In this document: positions 1 through 10,794 of the stretch, piece by piece | Layout of the letters: every line of letters starts with the position of its first letter | Position numbering within the stretch: the stretch's first letter is position 1 | Assembly: GCA_021234155.1 (NCBI GenBank) | Contig: JAJEKV010000141.1 | Location: 1,308,356 to 1,372,355, forward strand | Reading direction: 5' to 3' | From: Isoetes taiwanensis | Taxonomy: Eukaryota; Streptophyta; Lycopodiopsida; Isoetales; Isoetaceae | Length of the DNA stretch: 64,000 bases | Notes under the pieces: model-generated | The model's database searches: none | What the model saw: only the letters and a program-made list of their open reading frames with translations | Told to the model about the DNA's origin: nothing | Made by a program: the position numbers and the translations under genes

Positions 1-719
1 GCCATCGGCCCACACTCCTCAGCTCGCATGAGTGGAGTGGCCCATTCTAACAAGTTGTGCCATCTGATTGCGCATCTGTACCAGCCGCCTGTTGATAGCT
101 TTCGCAGATATATCTTCTTCTTCATCGGGTTCCTTGCCAAATAAGCTCCTGGGTTGCCAATTCCATTGTCAGGCTTGGTTCTCCTGAACCTGTGAGGCTG
201 AACCAAAGTTTCTAGCTGCAGATATTAATCACACATGTTTATCATCCAAAGTTATATGTTATTGTGATATTCCTATGATCATTTACTTCAAACATAAAAA
301 AAAATCAAGATAAAACAAGATGATAATGTTACAATATTATTCCTACTAATCATATCAGTTATACAATTTTAAACACGCAAAGTTATTAACAATACACTTG
401 GTAATTCAAAAGATTTAAGTTTTTATAAGCTTGGAGGGTCTAATCGTGAGATCGGGGCTTGAACTTGAAGAATCGCTTGATGTCCTTTAGCTTGAGGCCC
501 TTGCCGATGCTTCAAAGGATCTTTCGTGGAGTTCCTCCCTCCAATGCTCCAGCCAATTCGTGGAGTTCCGATGCAGTTGCTGCTACTACTGCCAAGGGTG
601 TGTCGCGTAGGTGTGCTAGTGTGAAGTCCAAGCTATGTAGTGCTACGGATCTCTTGAAGAGAATGACATGGTCTGTGTTTTCCCGTATCTTAGTATGCTT
701 GCCAAAGCCTGTAAGTGCT
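1..719. other. No recognised gene
   Basis: I see no recognisable domain here on either strand. A 98-codon open frame at 459-755 on + has no family signature and overlaps the tail of the minus-strand remnant described next. Positions 190-420 are AT-rich non-coding sequence. Confidence 0.4.
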
Positions 720-1960
720 ATGAGGAGGGCGATAGCCTCTTCCCCTTTGGACTAAAGTCCCTATAAAATACTATCATCTGCCCTTGGATTAGGGCTGGAA
801 GGTAATACTGAAGTGCTTTCCCCCTTTGGGGCCTTGCCTTTGCTTTCCCTGCCCCTGCGCCCTTCCTCCCAGCTGAGCTGTCGTAGATGTCCACTGGTAA
901 GAGATCATCGTGATCCCTCTGCGTGGTGGCGGCACTCTCCAAGTTGACGTGAGTTCTCTCTCTCACGCTGCTTGATCAATGAGCGTGGCTCGTGCTTGGT
1001 CCTCTGCCTGGCTTGTATAAGTTCCTTTGGATTGCTTGAAACTCTTCCTCTGATATGAACGATTGTTGTTGTTGAAAGGTCTGCCTTATATACTCATAAG
1101 CTGCTATATCCGACATTATTTTCCATGCATTGGAGTGCCGCTCCGCTACCTCTCAGGGAAATTCTTGGTATGTATAATCGACGAGGTCACTCTGTTGTTC
1201 TTCTGCCATGAGGCCTAAGAGCTCACCTAGTCTTAATCCCTTCTCCAGTCAATATGGTAGTTTGAGGATGTCGTCGGCAAAGAAATACTCCTCCCCTTCA
1301 ATGACTATAGAAGATAAGGCTGTTATGCCTATTGGTAGTTCTTTGGCCCTTCTCATTTCTTCCTCATGCTGCTCAACTTGCCTTTCCATCCTTGCTGCAA
1401 GTCTTCTTTCTTCCTCCTCATCTTGCTCTTCCTCTTGTTCATAATATTGGCTGGCCTAATACAGTCCGCGGAAGAACATACTCGGTGGAGTCGAGCTGTC
1501 GGATCAAGCATTAATCTACCCTTGTGTTCAAGGGTGGCAAGTCCAATGGCTATATGGACGGTTCTCCTATTTTATTGATGGTGTTGAAGTGCATGAAGAT
1601 GGCTAGGGGTGCCTGAGACGATTTCATGTAATATAGCATATTTTTTGTCCTACTCCAAATCTTCTTCTTGATTCTTGCGCTCTTGCCTAGCAACTGAGTG
1701 AGTACCTTCAAGGAGACCGATCTTCCTCCACTTGGTGGAAGGGTGACTTTCCAAGGTAGCACTTGTTGGTCATACTCAGATATGATGTCAACGTAGAAGA
1801 ATGCCCTCGACAATGTTGCATAGAGGTCGAAGAGGTGGTCGAACACCTGGAAGGCTTCCTCTACTGGTATCTCCCAGTTATGGTCAGTGTCATTATCCAT
1901 TCGACAAAGCTTGTAGAAGCCATTGAAGTAGGGAAGAGGGTAGAAAATGGTTTGAAAAGA
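720..1960 (-). pseudogene. Unknown coding remnant with coiled-coil
   Basis: Not recognised. Reading on the minus strand, a TATA-like TATATAAG lies at about 2036-2045 and the first ATGs at 1923 and 1898. The 1898 frame gives 116 residues of well-mixed protein (many aromatic and basic residues) and then stops at 1550. Shifted frames continue with a Glu/Arg-rich stretch resembling a coiled coil (about 1330-1450), then a part rich in Gln and aromatic residues (about 1010-1150) and a basic tail ending near 720. The frame changes and internal stops indicate a decayed gene. It could be a retroelement gag or a host gene fragment; no zinc knuckle, protease or RT motif is visible to decide. Confidence 0.3.
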
Positions 1961-2640
1961 TGATAAGAAGGTTGGAAATTGTCTAAGCAGAGGGAGCTTG
2001 AGTTTTGGTGAAGAAAAATGTCAAATGGGGGGTTCCCTTATATAGACCAGGGTTGCCTGAGTTTCCGTGCTAGAACGTCTACTGGAGGAATCTAGGTTTT
2101 AGAATGTATAAATGGACCGATTTGACTGATTGGAAGAGCTAATCTAACTAAAACAAGGCAAGAAACATGCTGGAATGCTAATAAGATGAAATCTTGGCAT
2201 GTTTTGGCTCAACTTGTGCAAACACGATTACTTTGTGCGGATGGCATTCCCAAGACCCTTGGAAGTCGATTTGGCGCAGAGTGAATGGAATTGGCCCATT
2301 TGTACCAAAACATGTTCAATTTGACTAATGTAAGATACTTGATTGCATTATTTGGTTGGAATTACTCTATTCAGCAATTTACATCCAAATTATATATCAA
2401 TTTCCTGCAACTTTTTGGCAAAATCTGGTTAGTCCATGCAAATGGCCCTTCCGAGGTTCTCAGAAATGTGTTTGGTGCGGAGTGACCAAAGTCACTCAGT
2501 TTTGACTAATTTTTTGCATTTTTTACAAAAGTTCAATAAGCTTAGATTCAGTTTGAAAGGTTTATACATAATTTGGTCCAAAATCTTACGAAAAAAGGTT
2601 CTACACTTTGATTTCAAACATTTTATCAAACTAGTTTTTT
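1961..2640. other. Non-coding, weak direct repeats
   Basis: No gene recognised. Two loosely similar segments (about 2230-2300 and 2430-2500) share the pattern of a TGCxxATGGC motif followed by a GTGCGGAGTGA-like motif, which suggests an old degenerate tandem duplication. Confidence 0.3.
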
Positions 2641-3255
2641 ATCATTCTTTGCATCATACCTAAAGTTTCAACTGCTAAGGCTGCGAATGCCAAGTCTGCA
2701 ACTTCCAAGGCTACGACTGCCAAGGCCACAGCTATCAAATTGGGGAAGTGTCCTTTGGAGGAGTGCTATGTGCTGGATGATAGCTTTTTGGATGCGCTAG
2801 AAGAACAGGTTCAAAGCCAGGCACGTGTCCCAACTTGGGCGAAAGGAATGAAACAGGGGCTGGCTACTCACAGGGATGATAAACTAGGCGTGTTAGATGC
2901 TAAAATTTCTACCTTGCAGCTTGAGATTGAGTGGAAGAGCAAAAAGGCACGTACACCAGCAAAAAGACATGTACTTCAGTTTGAGTTCCTCAACGAGATG
3001 GAAGAAGCACCTGACCCCTTCTGTGAGCATTGGCATAGGTAACACTCTTTTGGATAATATGAAGCAAATAGTAATTATAAAGATGGCTGAATGCATTGAG
3101 CTTGGGGCTTTTAGTTCTGATAATGATAAGAGGCTGTGACAAGCCCGTAAGTTAGCGCTTGAATGGGGTTCCAACCAGGGTAGACAGAAGCGGCCTTATG
3201 GGATGTCGGGTTTGTGCTTTGTTTGTCCGAGATCAGGTCATGGCTTTTACAATGT
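2641..3255 (+). pseudogene. Retroelement gag-like remnant
   Basis: The + strand holds a broken coding region. It opens with an Ala/Thr/Lys-rich low-complexity part (about 2670-2740) and continues as a 100-codon frame from 2740. A frame change near 3040 is followed by about 25 further codons, one stop at about 3138, and more coding-like sequence to about 3250. Near the end is CFVCPRSGHGF, a C-x2-C-x4-H pattern like a retroelement zinc knuckle lacking its last Cys. The order of charged coiled part and knuckle, followed downstream by an RT fragment on the same strand, suggests gag of the same element. The family is inferred from context. Confidence 0.4.
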
Positions 3256-3645
3256 CCTGCTAGAGCCTTGATCTCTTCTGCTCCCTAACAGCTACATCTT
3301 CTGATGACTATAAATGCTAATGCTACCTCCTACACTAATAATAGGTCTTAATTTCTTTGTCTTCTACTGGTTATTTTCATGTCTAGTTACATATGTTGAA
3401 CCAAATCAATGTATTTACAATATATTTATTTTTGTTTCTTATCATGATGATCTTTTGATGCCATTTATTGAAGATCTTATTTGTTTCTTGTAGTGATTTT
3501 TTACTCGTGGTTCTAAGATGTCGTTTCATGTGGTGCTATTTGATCTTCAGATGGAAAACTTATCTCTCTTACCCCTATGAATTCCTTTAGTAGTCGTTTG
3601 AAATTGCATTTCTCTTTCTAGAAAACTTTTTATAATAGTGCCATA
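3256..3645. other. Gap inside the retroelement remnant
   Basis: AT-rich sequence between the gag-like and RT-like parts with stops in all + frames. No domain is recognised. It may be a decayed or inserted portion of the same element. Confidence 0.3.
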
Positions 3646-3966
3646 GTGTTAGATGGGATCTACAGTGGTTATAACCTTCCTTGTTTAGATGCCCCACCTG
3701 CGCAATCTTGGTCTAGACTAAATCACAAGCTTGTAAACCAACGTTCCACTTTCATGCAATCTGGCATCATCCAGGATTTTATTTTAGCTAGTGCTACTAT
3801 TGAGACCTTTTTTATTCCTTTCATTTGCTCTCCATTGGGAGTGGTTCCAAAAGCTGCTAATAAACTCAATTTCATACTGGACGTTTGGCTTATCAACCAG
3901 TTTCTGGAGCATAAACCTTTTAAGTACGAGGGTATTAGTGATGACATGGTGATCCATAGATTATAG
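3646..3966 (+). pseudogene. Reverse transcriptase fragment, DIRS-like
   Basis: A 106-codon + frame carries the start of a retroelement RT palm: a GIIQDF segment, then CSPLGVVPKAANKLNFILD and LINQFLEHKPFKYE. The arrangement 'gain-of-Ile/SPL-VPK-xxLD-LN/INQF-FKxE' is closest, from memory of the families, to tyrosine-recombinase (DIRS/Ngaro) RTs, which read 'SPLFLVPKK...R.ILDLR.LN.F...FKME'. Gypsy RTs show 'YR.LN..T' instead. The catalytic YxDD region is not present because the frame ends soon after. Some coding-like sequence follows to about 4010. The class call is an inference; that it is an RT fragment is more secure. Confidence 0.5.
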
Positions 3967-5435
3967 ATTGGTAAAGCAAGATGTACAAGATGGGAGACCT
4001 GTGACTCTTATAGTTGCAGCATATATATTGTTTTCATGGTAATGACTTCAAATCCTTTGGGGGTGTGCTTCAAGAGGCAGATATTTGAGCATGTTGTTCA
4101 TTTTAGCTCCTTTCTATCATGACGGGGCTGTCATAGATCCTGGGACTGCAGCATCTTGTTGGAGGCTTCTCTAAAGAAGAGGTTGAGGCAGTTATACAAG
4201 TGGAGTTGTGGCTTGCTCTAATATTGGAGGGTGCTCTTGGAGAAGTGTCTATAGTACCTTGCTAGTGGGAAGACAGTTGGCAATCTTGCCTAGTACAGTT
4301 CTACTTCTGCTTAAAAATTTTGCGAGTTGGGCTTCTTGGTAGTGAGCTGAACCTGAAGGATCTGTTGTGCAAAGGCGGCGTCTGGCAATGTGAACTAGTA
4401 GCTGGCTTGGCCGGAATGGCCCAAGGAAGCCGAAATGCGAAAATGGAAAAGGTTTAGGGTTTTCCCTTTTGTTCCTTTTACATGGCCTTTTAGGTTTAGG
4501 ATTAAAAGGACATATGGGATTTTTCCATGAGGCAAAGGGGTTAAATGCATATGTTTATAGACGTGCAACATACGAGGTTGCCCCCTAGGGTGCAACCTTT
4601 ACGGTTCCGAAGTACATGTCATCAAGGTGACGTGTACGAGTGGCATGGCCGTATATTATGTTGGAACATCACAATCTCCCCACCTTGGATTGATGTTGTC
4701 CTCAGCATCACGAGTCTCCCCACCTTGGAAACCCGCATGATCCCTGCAACACATTTCACGCATGCAATTTTTATAACAATTATCCCAAGGCAATATTTAA
4801 GTTTAAATTTTATAATCACATCCCTTGTTCCATAACATGCTATAGTAAGGTGATCTCTCAACCATTAACATTTAGTATTCATAATACTTTTATAATTTGC
4901 ACACTTATCATTAACAGAGTTTTCAAAATTTTATAATTTAAAGTTCCATTTGGTCTCCTTGCAACACATTATGACAAAACATGCGTTGCAAGTCTTCACA
5001 TGCGACCCTCCTGCCGCTAGATACTCCTATTGGTCTGCACGTCCAACACTACATTAATACACTTTTATTTATTATAAAGTTAGTTATTAGGAAACCACCC
5101 ATTTAATTACACTTAATTAACTATATGGATGCAAGACTAATCTCCGGCGTAGGAAGATGATGCTTCTTCCATCATGGCCGTGGAGATAGCGCCCTATAAT
5201 GCCTAAGATGATCACTCATGCCTACACCTTTCGTCGCCCTTGGCATGGAGGATGGCATCCTCCCCATAGTAGGCATTGACTAGAGGTGCTTTCCTATCAG
5301 ATAACCGTCTGTGGTGATGTTCCACTGACCTAGAAAGAGGATCCAATGGCATCAACTAACTCTAGGGAAGAGGACCACCTGGAAGAACCTATGTGAACGG
5401 TTGAAAGCGTCGATGCAGATGGCAAACTGACTGAG
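3967..5435. other. No recognised gene
   Basis: Nothing identifiable is seen. Two nearly identical CTCCCCACCTTGGA motifs stand about 40 bases apart near 4675-4730, and 4790-5120 is AT-rich. The last 250 bases before the rRNA fragment are richer in GC but have no homology I can recall. Confidence 0.3.
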
Positions 5436-5617
5436 ACCATGGGAATTGGTTTCGCCCGAAGCATCCGGGAATCACCCATTACTTTGGTGTTCCATGCCGC
5501 TGCTTCGCATGGCCCACTCATCATAATCGGTGGTTGTCGTATGGATATCGCGGCGGGGTCACTGACCGAGGTGAAGTCGTAACAAGGTAGCCGTAGGGAA
5601 ACCTGAGGCTGGATTGT
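5436..5617 (+). pseudogene. Mitochondrial rrn18 3'-end fragment (NUMT)
   Basis: This is the 3' terminus of a plant mitochondrial small-subunit rRNA. It opens with GGGAATTGGTTTCGCCCGAA, includes GGTGAAGTCGTAACAAGGT and ends GGCTGGATTG. The reading CCGTAGGGAAACCTGAGGCTG is the mitochondrial form: the plastid 16S has CCGTACTGGAAGGTGCGGCTG and the nuclear 18S has TTTCCGTAGGTGAACC. The variable helix between these blocks has diverged. Only the last roughly 180 bases of a gene near 1.9 kb are present, so it cannot make a ribosomal RNA. It is followed at once by plastid-type sequence in the opposite orientation. Confidence 0.75.
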
Positions 5618-6055
5618 CAGTCTCTGTATGCATGCCGTCAGTATCCTGACGTCGGGACAATACCTTGTTCTATAGCTCTAATTAGCTACTCTCGACTAGT
5701 CGATTGATAATTTAGGTAATGCACGAGCAAAAAGATGCAAACGAGGGGCGGTAGGCCCTCCAGATAGATAATATTGATTGCTGCTTCCCCCAGACAGGCG
5801 TGGGAAGAAGCAGGAAAAGGCTCGAATGATACGATCCCTCTGTCACCCCAGAATGAAAGCCTTCCGTGGGTGATCTCGTAGTTCTTGGTCTATAAGATGC
5901 GTTATTAGGCGCTCCATTTTTCACATCTTGGCTAAACTTCAACCTGTGCTCGAGAGATAGCTATCCATACACTGATAAGGAATATATGGATTCTCGGGAA
6001 GAGAGGAGCCATGAATGACTGGCCCTTTTGGACCGCCAGGATCCCACGAGTGAAT
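5618..6055 (-). pseudogene. Plastid trnI-GAU intron fragment (ycf68 region)
   Basis: The minus strand matches the plastid trnI-GAU group II intron. It carries CACTCGTGGGATCC, GGAGCCATGG-like and CTCTCTTC blocks, then TTCTCGAGAATCC-like and TCAGTGTATGGA, then CATTCTGGGGTGACAGAGGG. The minus frame at 5942-5712 retains the ycf68 signature PRTTRSP followed by a diverged tail. No tRNA-Ile exon is present. Similarity ends abruptly at GTGAAT (6055), exactly where the downstream LTR begins. Whether it came straight from the plastid or by way of a mitochondrial genome that already held it cannot be told here. Confidence 0.75.
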
Positions 6056-6692
6056 TGTTAATGTGTGAAACGTCACACAGTTTAAACAAGTAATCTATGA
6101 TGCATGCAGACAGATAATCACAGGTTGATAATGCCTGCTAAGTTACAACCCTATGGTTGTTATTGTGAAACACAGAAGCGACAACCTAGGGGTTGTCATT
6201 ATTGTGAAAGGCTAAGCCTATACCATTATGCAGAAGCTATAACCTAAGGGTTATTATTTTTAAAGAGTAAGATTATGGTTAATGGTTCAATGGTCAGGTT
6301 AAAATATATGGATAAGGTTGAACGGCATTGAATGGCATCTCGGTGCAATGAAATCAAGGCAACTGTGCCATGAAAAACATAGTAGGTTCCTAGATGCAAG
6401 GAGACAGGAGCCACGGCTTCCCAAGAGGTCGGGATCAGGCCTAATCGGCCGGATCCGATCCTATAAACAAAAGATGTAATCAAAGAAATATTTATCAGTT
6501 GAATATGGGATATAGTTTGATGTGAGCAAGACCATTGTGTACTGTAAGTGGTTTTATTTCAATAAGCATTACCTTATGAATTTGCTTATTGTTTGAATAA
6601 ATAGAACTCATGATATAAGTTTGAACTCAAACTTATGAGTTAAGGAGCTAAACTTGTTGTGTTTACATAATCATTGGCATTTAAGTTTCTCA
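6056..6692 (+). repeat. 5' LTR of a Ty1/copia element
   Basis: The segment starts TGTTAATGTG, ends TTTCTCA, and is followed two bases later by a primer-binding site, which is the expected LTR layout of TG...CA then PBS. It contains near-palindromic repeats built on ACAACCTAxGGGTTGT (about 6145-6270). The left boundary coincides with the point where similarity to the trnI intron stops, so the element seems to have inserted into the organelle-derived segment. No 3' LTR is seen. Confidence 0.65.
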
Positions 6693-6694
6693 TT

Positions 6695-6707
6695 TGGTAT
6701 CAGAGCC
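6695..6707 (+). other. Primer-binding site (initiator Met tRNA)
   Basis: TGGTATCAGAGCC is the standard plant retrotransposon primer-binding site, complementary to the 3' end of initiator tRNA-Met. It sits two bases after the LTR, where minus-strand synthesis would start. Confidence 0.85.
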
Positions 6708-6719
6708 AGAAAGAAAGGT

Positions 6720-8095
6720 ATGGCAACAAGATTTGGTGTAGGATTACTCAGTGCAGTTGAAGTATACAATGGAGGATCTGGGTTTCAAGTATGGAAGGAT
6801 CAAATCAAACATATATTGGATGTTGAAGATCTATGGGAGATTGTTGATCCTAGTTGCCCTGATATTGTAGCTACTAATGCAGATGCATGTAGCAGTGATG
6901 TTGGAGATGATGCATCATCCTCTACTGTGCAAAAGAGGACTGCTGCAGAAACAGTTAGTGGAGGAGGAGGTGTGATGTTGGCAAGTGCGCTCTCCACTAA
7001 AGTAAAAGAGGCCAGGGGAATAATAACAAGCAAAGTAGGGCCAACTATTCTGCTAAAGCTTAGAGGTATGTCCCCTAAACAGATGTGGAAATACATGCTT
7101 ATGCATTATGAAAACAAGAGTTCATCTCAGATAGATGTCTTGGAAAAGGAATTGAGGAATTTAAAATACAATGAGGAAGAGAATGTGACTGATTTCTTTA
7201 ACAAATTTGACAACCTTGTTGCTGATTTAGATGGAGCAGGGGTAGTATTAAATGAGCGTGTCTTGGTACTAGCAATTGCTAGAGCAGTTAGTGCTAATCC
7301 TCAGCTATCATTGTTGATTAGAATTGTTGCAAAGACACGAGAAGATGTTGAAAACATGTTAAGAACTGAAATAGAACAAAACAGACTTATGAGAGATGAA
7401 GAGAATACATCAGAAATCCTCTACGCTGGAAAAAAAGAAAAAAATCACAAGGAGAAAAGGCAAATTGTTACAATTGCCATGAACCCGGTCATATCAAACC
7501 AAATTGCCCTAAGCTTGGACAGGAGTTTACTTGTTATAATTGCAAGGGAAGAGGACATATTGCTGCCAAATGTCCCAGTCCTAAAGACGTGTTTGGAAAA
7601 GGAAGAAGCAAGGGATATGACACAAGGGGAAGGGGAAATTTTGCAAAGAAAAGAGGAGGAGCAGCAGGGGTGCATATTGCAAGAGAAAAATCTGAGATTA
7701 GTGACAAAGATGAAGCAAGTGATGATGAGGTAAACTGTATTTGCTCATTGAATATTTCTGATATAAGAACTAATAAAAGTTCTGTGATTGTAGTTGATAG
7801 TGGAGCTGAGAGATCAGTAGTCACATCATCCAGCCTGCTCAAAAATCAAAACTCTGGTCATTCAAGACATGTACAAGTAGGGAATGGAGAATTACAAGAA
7901 ATTGAGGGGTGTGGCATGCTACAGTTGAGAGATCTTGATGGAAATATTGTCAATGTTGAAAATGTACTTTGTGTTCCCAGTTTAATAAAAAATCTAGTTT
8001 CAGTTTGTCAACTAAAATTCTTGGCAACTCGAGTTGGCAACTTATTTCAAATGGATAATTGTGCAATGTCATTTCCAATAACTCTGTTATCTCCA
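6720..8095 (+). pseudogene. Ty1/copia gag-protease, frameshifted and truncated
   Basis: The gag start is the ATG at 6720 (MATRFG...). The capsid part carries the copia gag signature: a W in FQVWKDQI, then MWKYMLMHYE, then VTDFFNKFDNLVADL. The frame slips in an A-rich run at 7429-7448. In the new frame two CCHC knuckles follow (CYNCHEPGHIKPNC and CYNCKGRGHIAAKC), then the aspartic protease with its catalytic VVDSGAERSVV near 7790 and the flap-like IKNLVSVCQL near 8000. Coding similarity ends near 8095, where a gypsy integrase runs in from the other strand. Integrase, RT and RNase H are missing, so this copy cannot move by itself. Confidence 0.85.
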
Positions 8096-9080
8096 ATACT
8101 TCCTCTGGATTAGGAGTGTGCCTCTTCAGGAGACTTACATGGAAGACCCTATGGATTTTGAGATGTGCCGGCAGATACAACTTGTAGGATTGGTTATCTA
8201 CTCTTTTGGTTATCTTAAATGACCCAGCCTATGTTGGAGCAAGCTTCTTGCAATTGTCGATGCGGAGCTTTGCTTGTTTGACTTTGATCTTCAGCCACAC
8301 GTTGTCCCCTACGTGAAACTTTCTTACTGTTCTGTGCTCATCAGACTGTCTGGATGGTGATGAAGAGGTCTTGCCAAAATGCACCCATGAACTTCGAATC
8401 TCTATCAGAGATTATCTCCCTTGGCATCCCATGGAGTCGAAAGATTTCCTTTGTGAACAACACGGCGGTGTCCAATGTCGTATCCGTGGTCCTGCATGGC
8501 ACAAAATGCGCCATTGTTTGACAACTCGTCGACTATTACCATTAAGGCGTCCTTGCCCCCTTATAGTTCTTGGGAGCCCTGTTATAAAGTCCATGCTTAT
8601 TACTTCCCATTCGATATTTGGCACTGGTAATGGCTCCAACACTCTTGGAATTTGAAGTTGCTCTGCCTTCACCTACTGACATAGCTGACATTCTCGAATG
8701 TACTTGGCTATTTGGTTCTTCATGCCGCGCCAGTAGTAGCTACTTTTTAGATTGAAGTAGGTTTTCATAAAATTTGCATGGCAAGCTATTGGGCTATTGT
8801 GCGTTTCATGGAGTATTAACTTCCTGATTCTGGATGACTCTGGGATGCACAATTTGTTCTTGTGTACAATAGGTTACTGTCCTTCTTAAAATGGTTGAAG
8901 GTTTCCCTCTCTTTGTCCGTTCTTGCCTCCTTGGAAAGGATTGCCCATGCTTCCTTAAAGTCTCGGTCCGTTGGCAACATCTCTTCTATCTTCTTGCCAA
9001 ACTCACTGGTGAGTGTTGATATGGCATTGCAATGGACTCTTGTCGTCAAGGGGTGCTATACTTGTCTAGTCCTTCTTTGA
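8096..9080 (-). pseudogene. Ty3/gypsy integrase region, degraded
   Basis: Read on the minus strand from 9080. First comes a 77-codon part typical of the stretch before integrase (FGKKIEEMLPTDRDFKEAW). It is followed by the integrase entry with CxxCQ and LQIPRVLEPLPVPNIEWEVI, then SMDFITGLPRT, the strand holding the first catalytic Asp of the DDE core. Frameshifts follow. The end is LPAHLKIHRVFHVSLLKRH, the conserved C-terminal integrase motif (about 8180-8110). RT and RNase H upstream are absent, and the C-terminal tail is cut where the copia protease begins. The two elements meet tail to tail, a secondary junction rather than one transposon. Confidence 0.8.
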
Positions 9081-9113
9081 GTTATTCTTCCAAAACATTA
9101 CTGATTCCATTGA

Positions 9114-9247
9114 ATTCAGATTCTCCGGTTGTACCAGACCATTCCATAGACAATGTTTATCATGGCTTTCGACCAAGTGAATCTAGATTCTCCAGTTGCA
9201 CCAGACCATGACATAGACAATGCTTATTATGATTTTCAATCAAGTGA
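9114..9247. repeat. Two tandem 67-bp units
   Basis: Two adjacent 67-bp units (9114-9180 and 9181-9247) share the blocks AGATTCTCC, ACCAGACCAT, ACATAGACAATG-like and AAGTGA with scattered substitutions. No coding role is seen. Confidence 0.75.
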
Positions 9248-9942
9248 CTATACTGAATCTGTTTTATCTCCAGCATCTTTTCAAGACCTTCCATTCGGCC
9301 ATTAACTCCATTAACTTTGTCTCTAACATAATAGCTCCATTGTAACTCCACAAACGTAACTCAAAGCATTGATACTAGCTGACACATCATCATGACTGTC
9401 TTGTACAATCAGCATTACAGCTATCGTCCTAGTGCACATCACAAACTATGTCACATCAGCTGCCATATCACATCATATCTAACCTGTTCAAATATCTTGA
9501 CACATGTTGCCTCCTGTATTTGCAGGCTCGTTTCTCTAGAATAGCACTTCCAGTTAGTGATTACATTCATGTAAATATAAGAAAAGAGATGCAGGAGAAA
9601 CAAAAGATTACAAGGTCTACGGGCTTCACATATAAAGAAACAACTAAAAATCTTGCCTACATGCATGTTCCCACCCTTGAGCATACACTATATAACCACC
9701 GTTTCATAATGCTCTTCTCAATATCGTTTCCGTCCACACCATCTAACTGTAAACAATCTAATCTTTTTGGCAATCGAGCAGACCCAAAGATAAATGCAAG
9801 TCCGTATGAGCTTTTTGCACTTTCAACCTTGCCCCTTGCTGCACATACACCATTTGAAGAATATTGCTTCATCACTTCTTGACAAAAGATATGTAACCAT
9901 AGTGTCAAATCAAAATTTTGCCTCAGATTCTCTTATCGGGGT
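9248..9942. other. No recognised gene
   Basis: Mixed-composition sequence. The 144-codon + frame at 9448-9882 has no motif that I know, and overlapping minus frames of similar length make it unconvincing as a gene. Confidence 0.3.
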
Positions 9943-10353
9943 ATGTGGCACTCGAACTTACAAACACGTACCCATGCATGGTTTTGCAGGAACTCTCCAC
10001 AATGGTGCACAAGCACTGACAAAAGAAAGATGACCCGCATCGCAATGAATGCAGCACTGAAAGCTCTAAGCATGCTGACAGAATTGGAAGAGAGGTTGAT
10101 CCCCTTTGCAAAAATAGCGCTATCAGACCAATGGGTCAGCCAGAACAAGCTACACGAGTCCATCATTTACGTTGCATCAGACATCGAAGCAATACATCTT
10201 ACACTGTCCAGGCTCAGCAATGACCATGCATCAATCTGGCTGCAACTAAAAAGGACGATGGCAGACATACACCCATACATGGAAGGACCAGTTAACCCAA
10301 CTGCCATGATGTGGGCCATGCACTACCTACACAAACAACCCCTGTATGCGTAA
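9943..10353 (+). CDS. Unknown ORF, 136 codons
   Basis: Not recognised. From about 10030 the composition becomes coding-like: a smooth amphipathic, probably helical stretch (MTRIAMNAALKALSMLTELE...), then LHESIIYVASDIEAIHLTL, and a C-terminal part ending LHKQPLYA. The segment is GC-richer than its flanks. Possible sources are a captured host exon or part of a transposon such as the Helitron 3 kb away. No catalytic motif is visible, and the start codon is uncertain (9943 or 10030). Confidence 0.25.
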   Translation: MWHSNLQTRTHAWFCRNSPQWCTSTDKRKMTRIAMNAALKALSMLTELEERLIPFAKIALSDQWVSQNKLHESIIYVASDIEAIHLTLSRLSNDHASIWLQLKRTMADIHPYMEGPVNPTAMMWAMHYLHKQPLYA

Positions 10354-10624
10354 GCACACATCAAAATGAACGAAGAATGGGCTACACAATTTAAAAACAG
10401 TGCACAGTGCGCGAAACGGACAAGGTAGAGCCTAACAGGAGTGATCACGATCAGGGCACGCAGGACAAACTCTACTGTGGAACATGCAGCCCAAGAACAT
10501 CCACAAAATCCTTTTGGATGCTTAAGAAGGTCCATTACCATTGCTTGATGCTTTTTATGCAGATGTGCCCTTTTTTTGTCTTAACCAATTTGACATATTC
10601 TTTCCTTTCTTTGATTTTTGCATC

Positions 10625-10757
10625 CCCTTTTGCCCTTCGGGGCGGGGGTTTTCTAATCCGGGCAGTAATCCGCTCGCTGCGTTTTTGTATTGGGTCCCAT
10701 AGGCCGATTGGTCTCCGTGGACGATAAAAGTACCTTCCTTCCTTCCTTCCTTCCTCT
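10625..10757 (+). mobile_element. LINE 3'-end fragment with (TTCC)n tail
   Basis: A 5'-truncated LINE 3' end. It shows the GC-rich stem-loop CCCTTCGGGGCGGGGGTTTT, then the conserved CCATAGGCCGATTGG and GTGGACGATAAAA, then a (CTTC/TTCC)n microsatellite. The same block closes the RT-bearing LINE at 19.4 kb on the minus strand and recurs at 23.1 kb (-) and 31.9 kb (+), which is why I assign it to a LINE. Confidence 0.7.
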
Positions 10758-10794
10758 TAAACCTCGGCCTTTGTTCTCTATATTCTTGGTCAAA

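Noticed and set aside
5436-5617. Plastid 16S rRNA
   Set aside because: The terminal sequence has the mitochondrial CCGTAGGG...ACCTG form, not the plastid CCGTACTGGAAGGTG form.
9448-9882. 144-codon ORF as a gene
   Set aside because: Minus frames of similar length overlap it and no domain or signal is visible.
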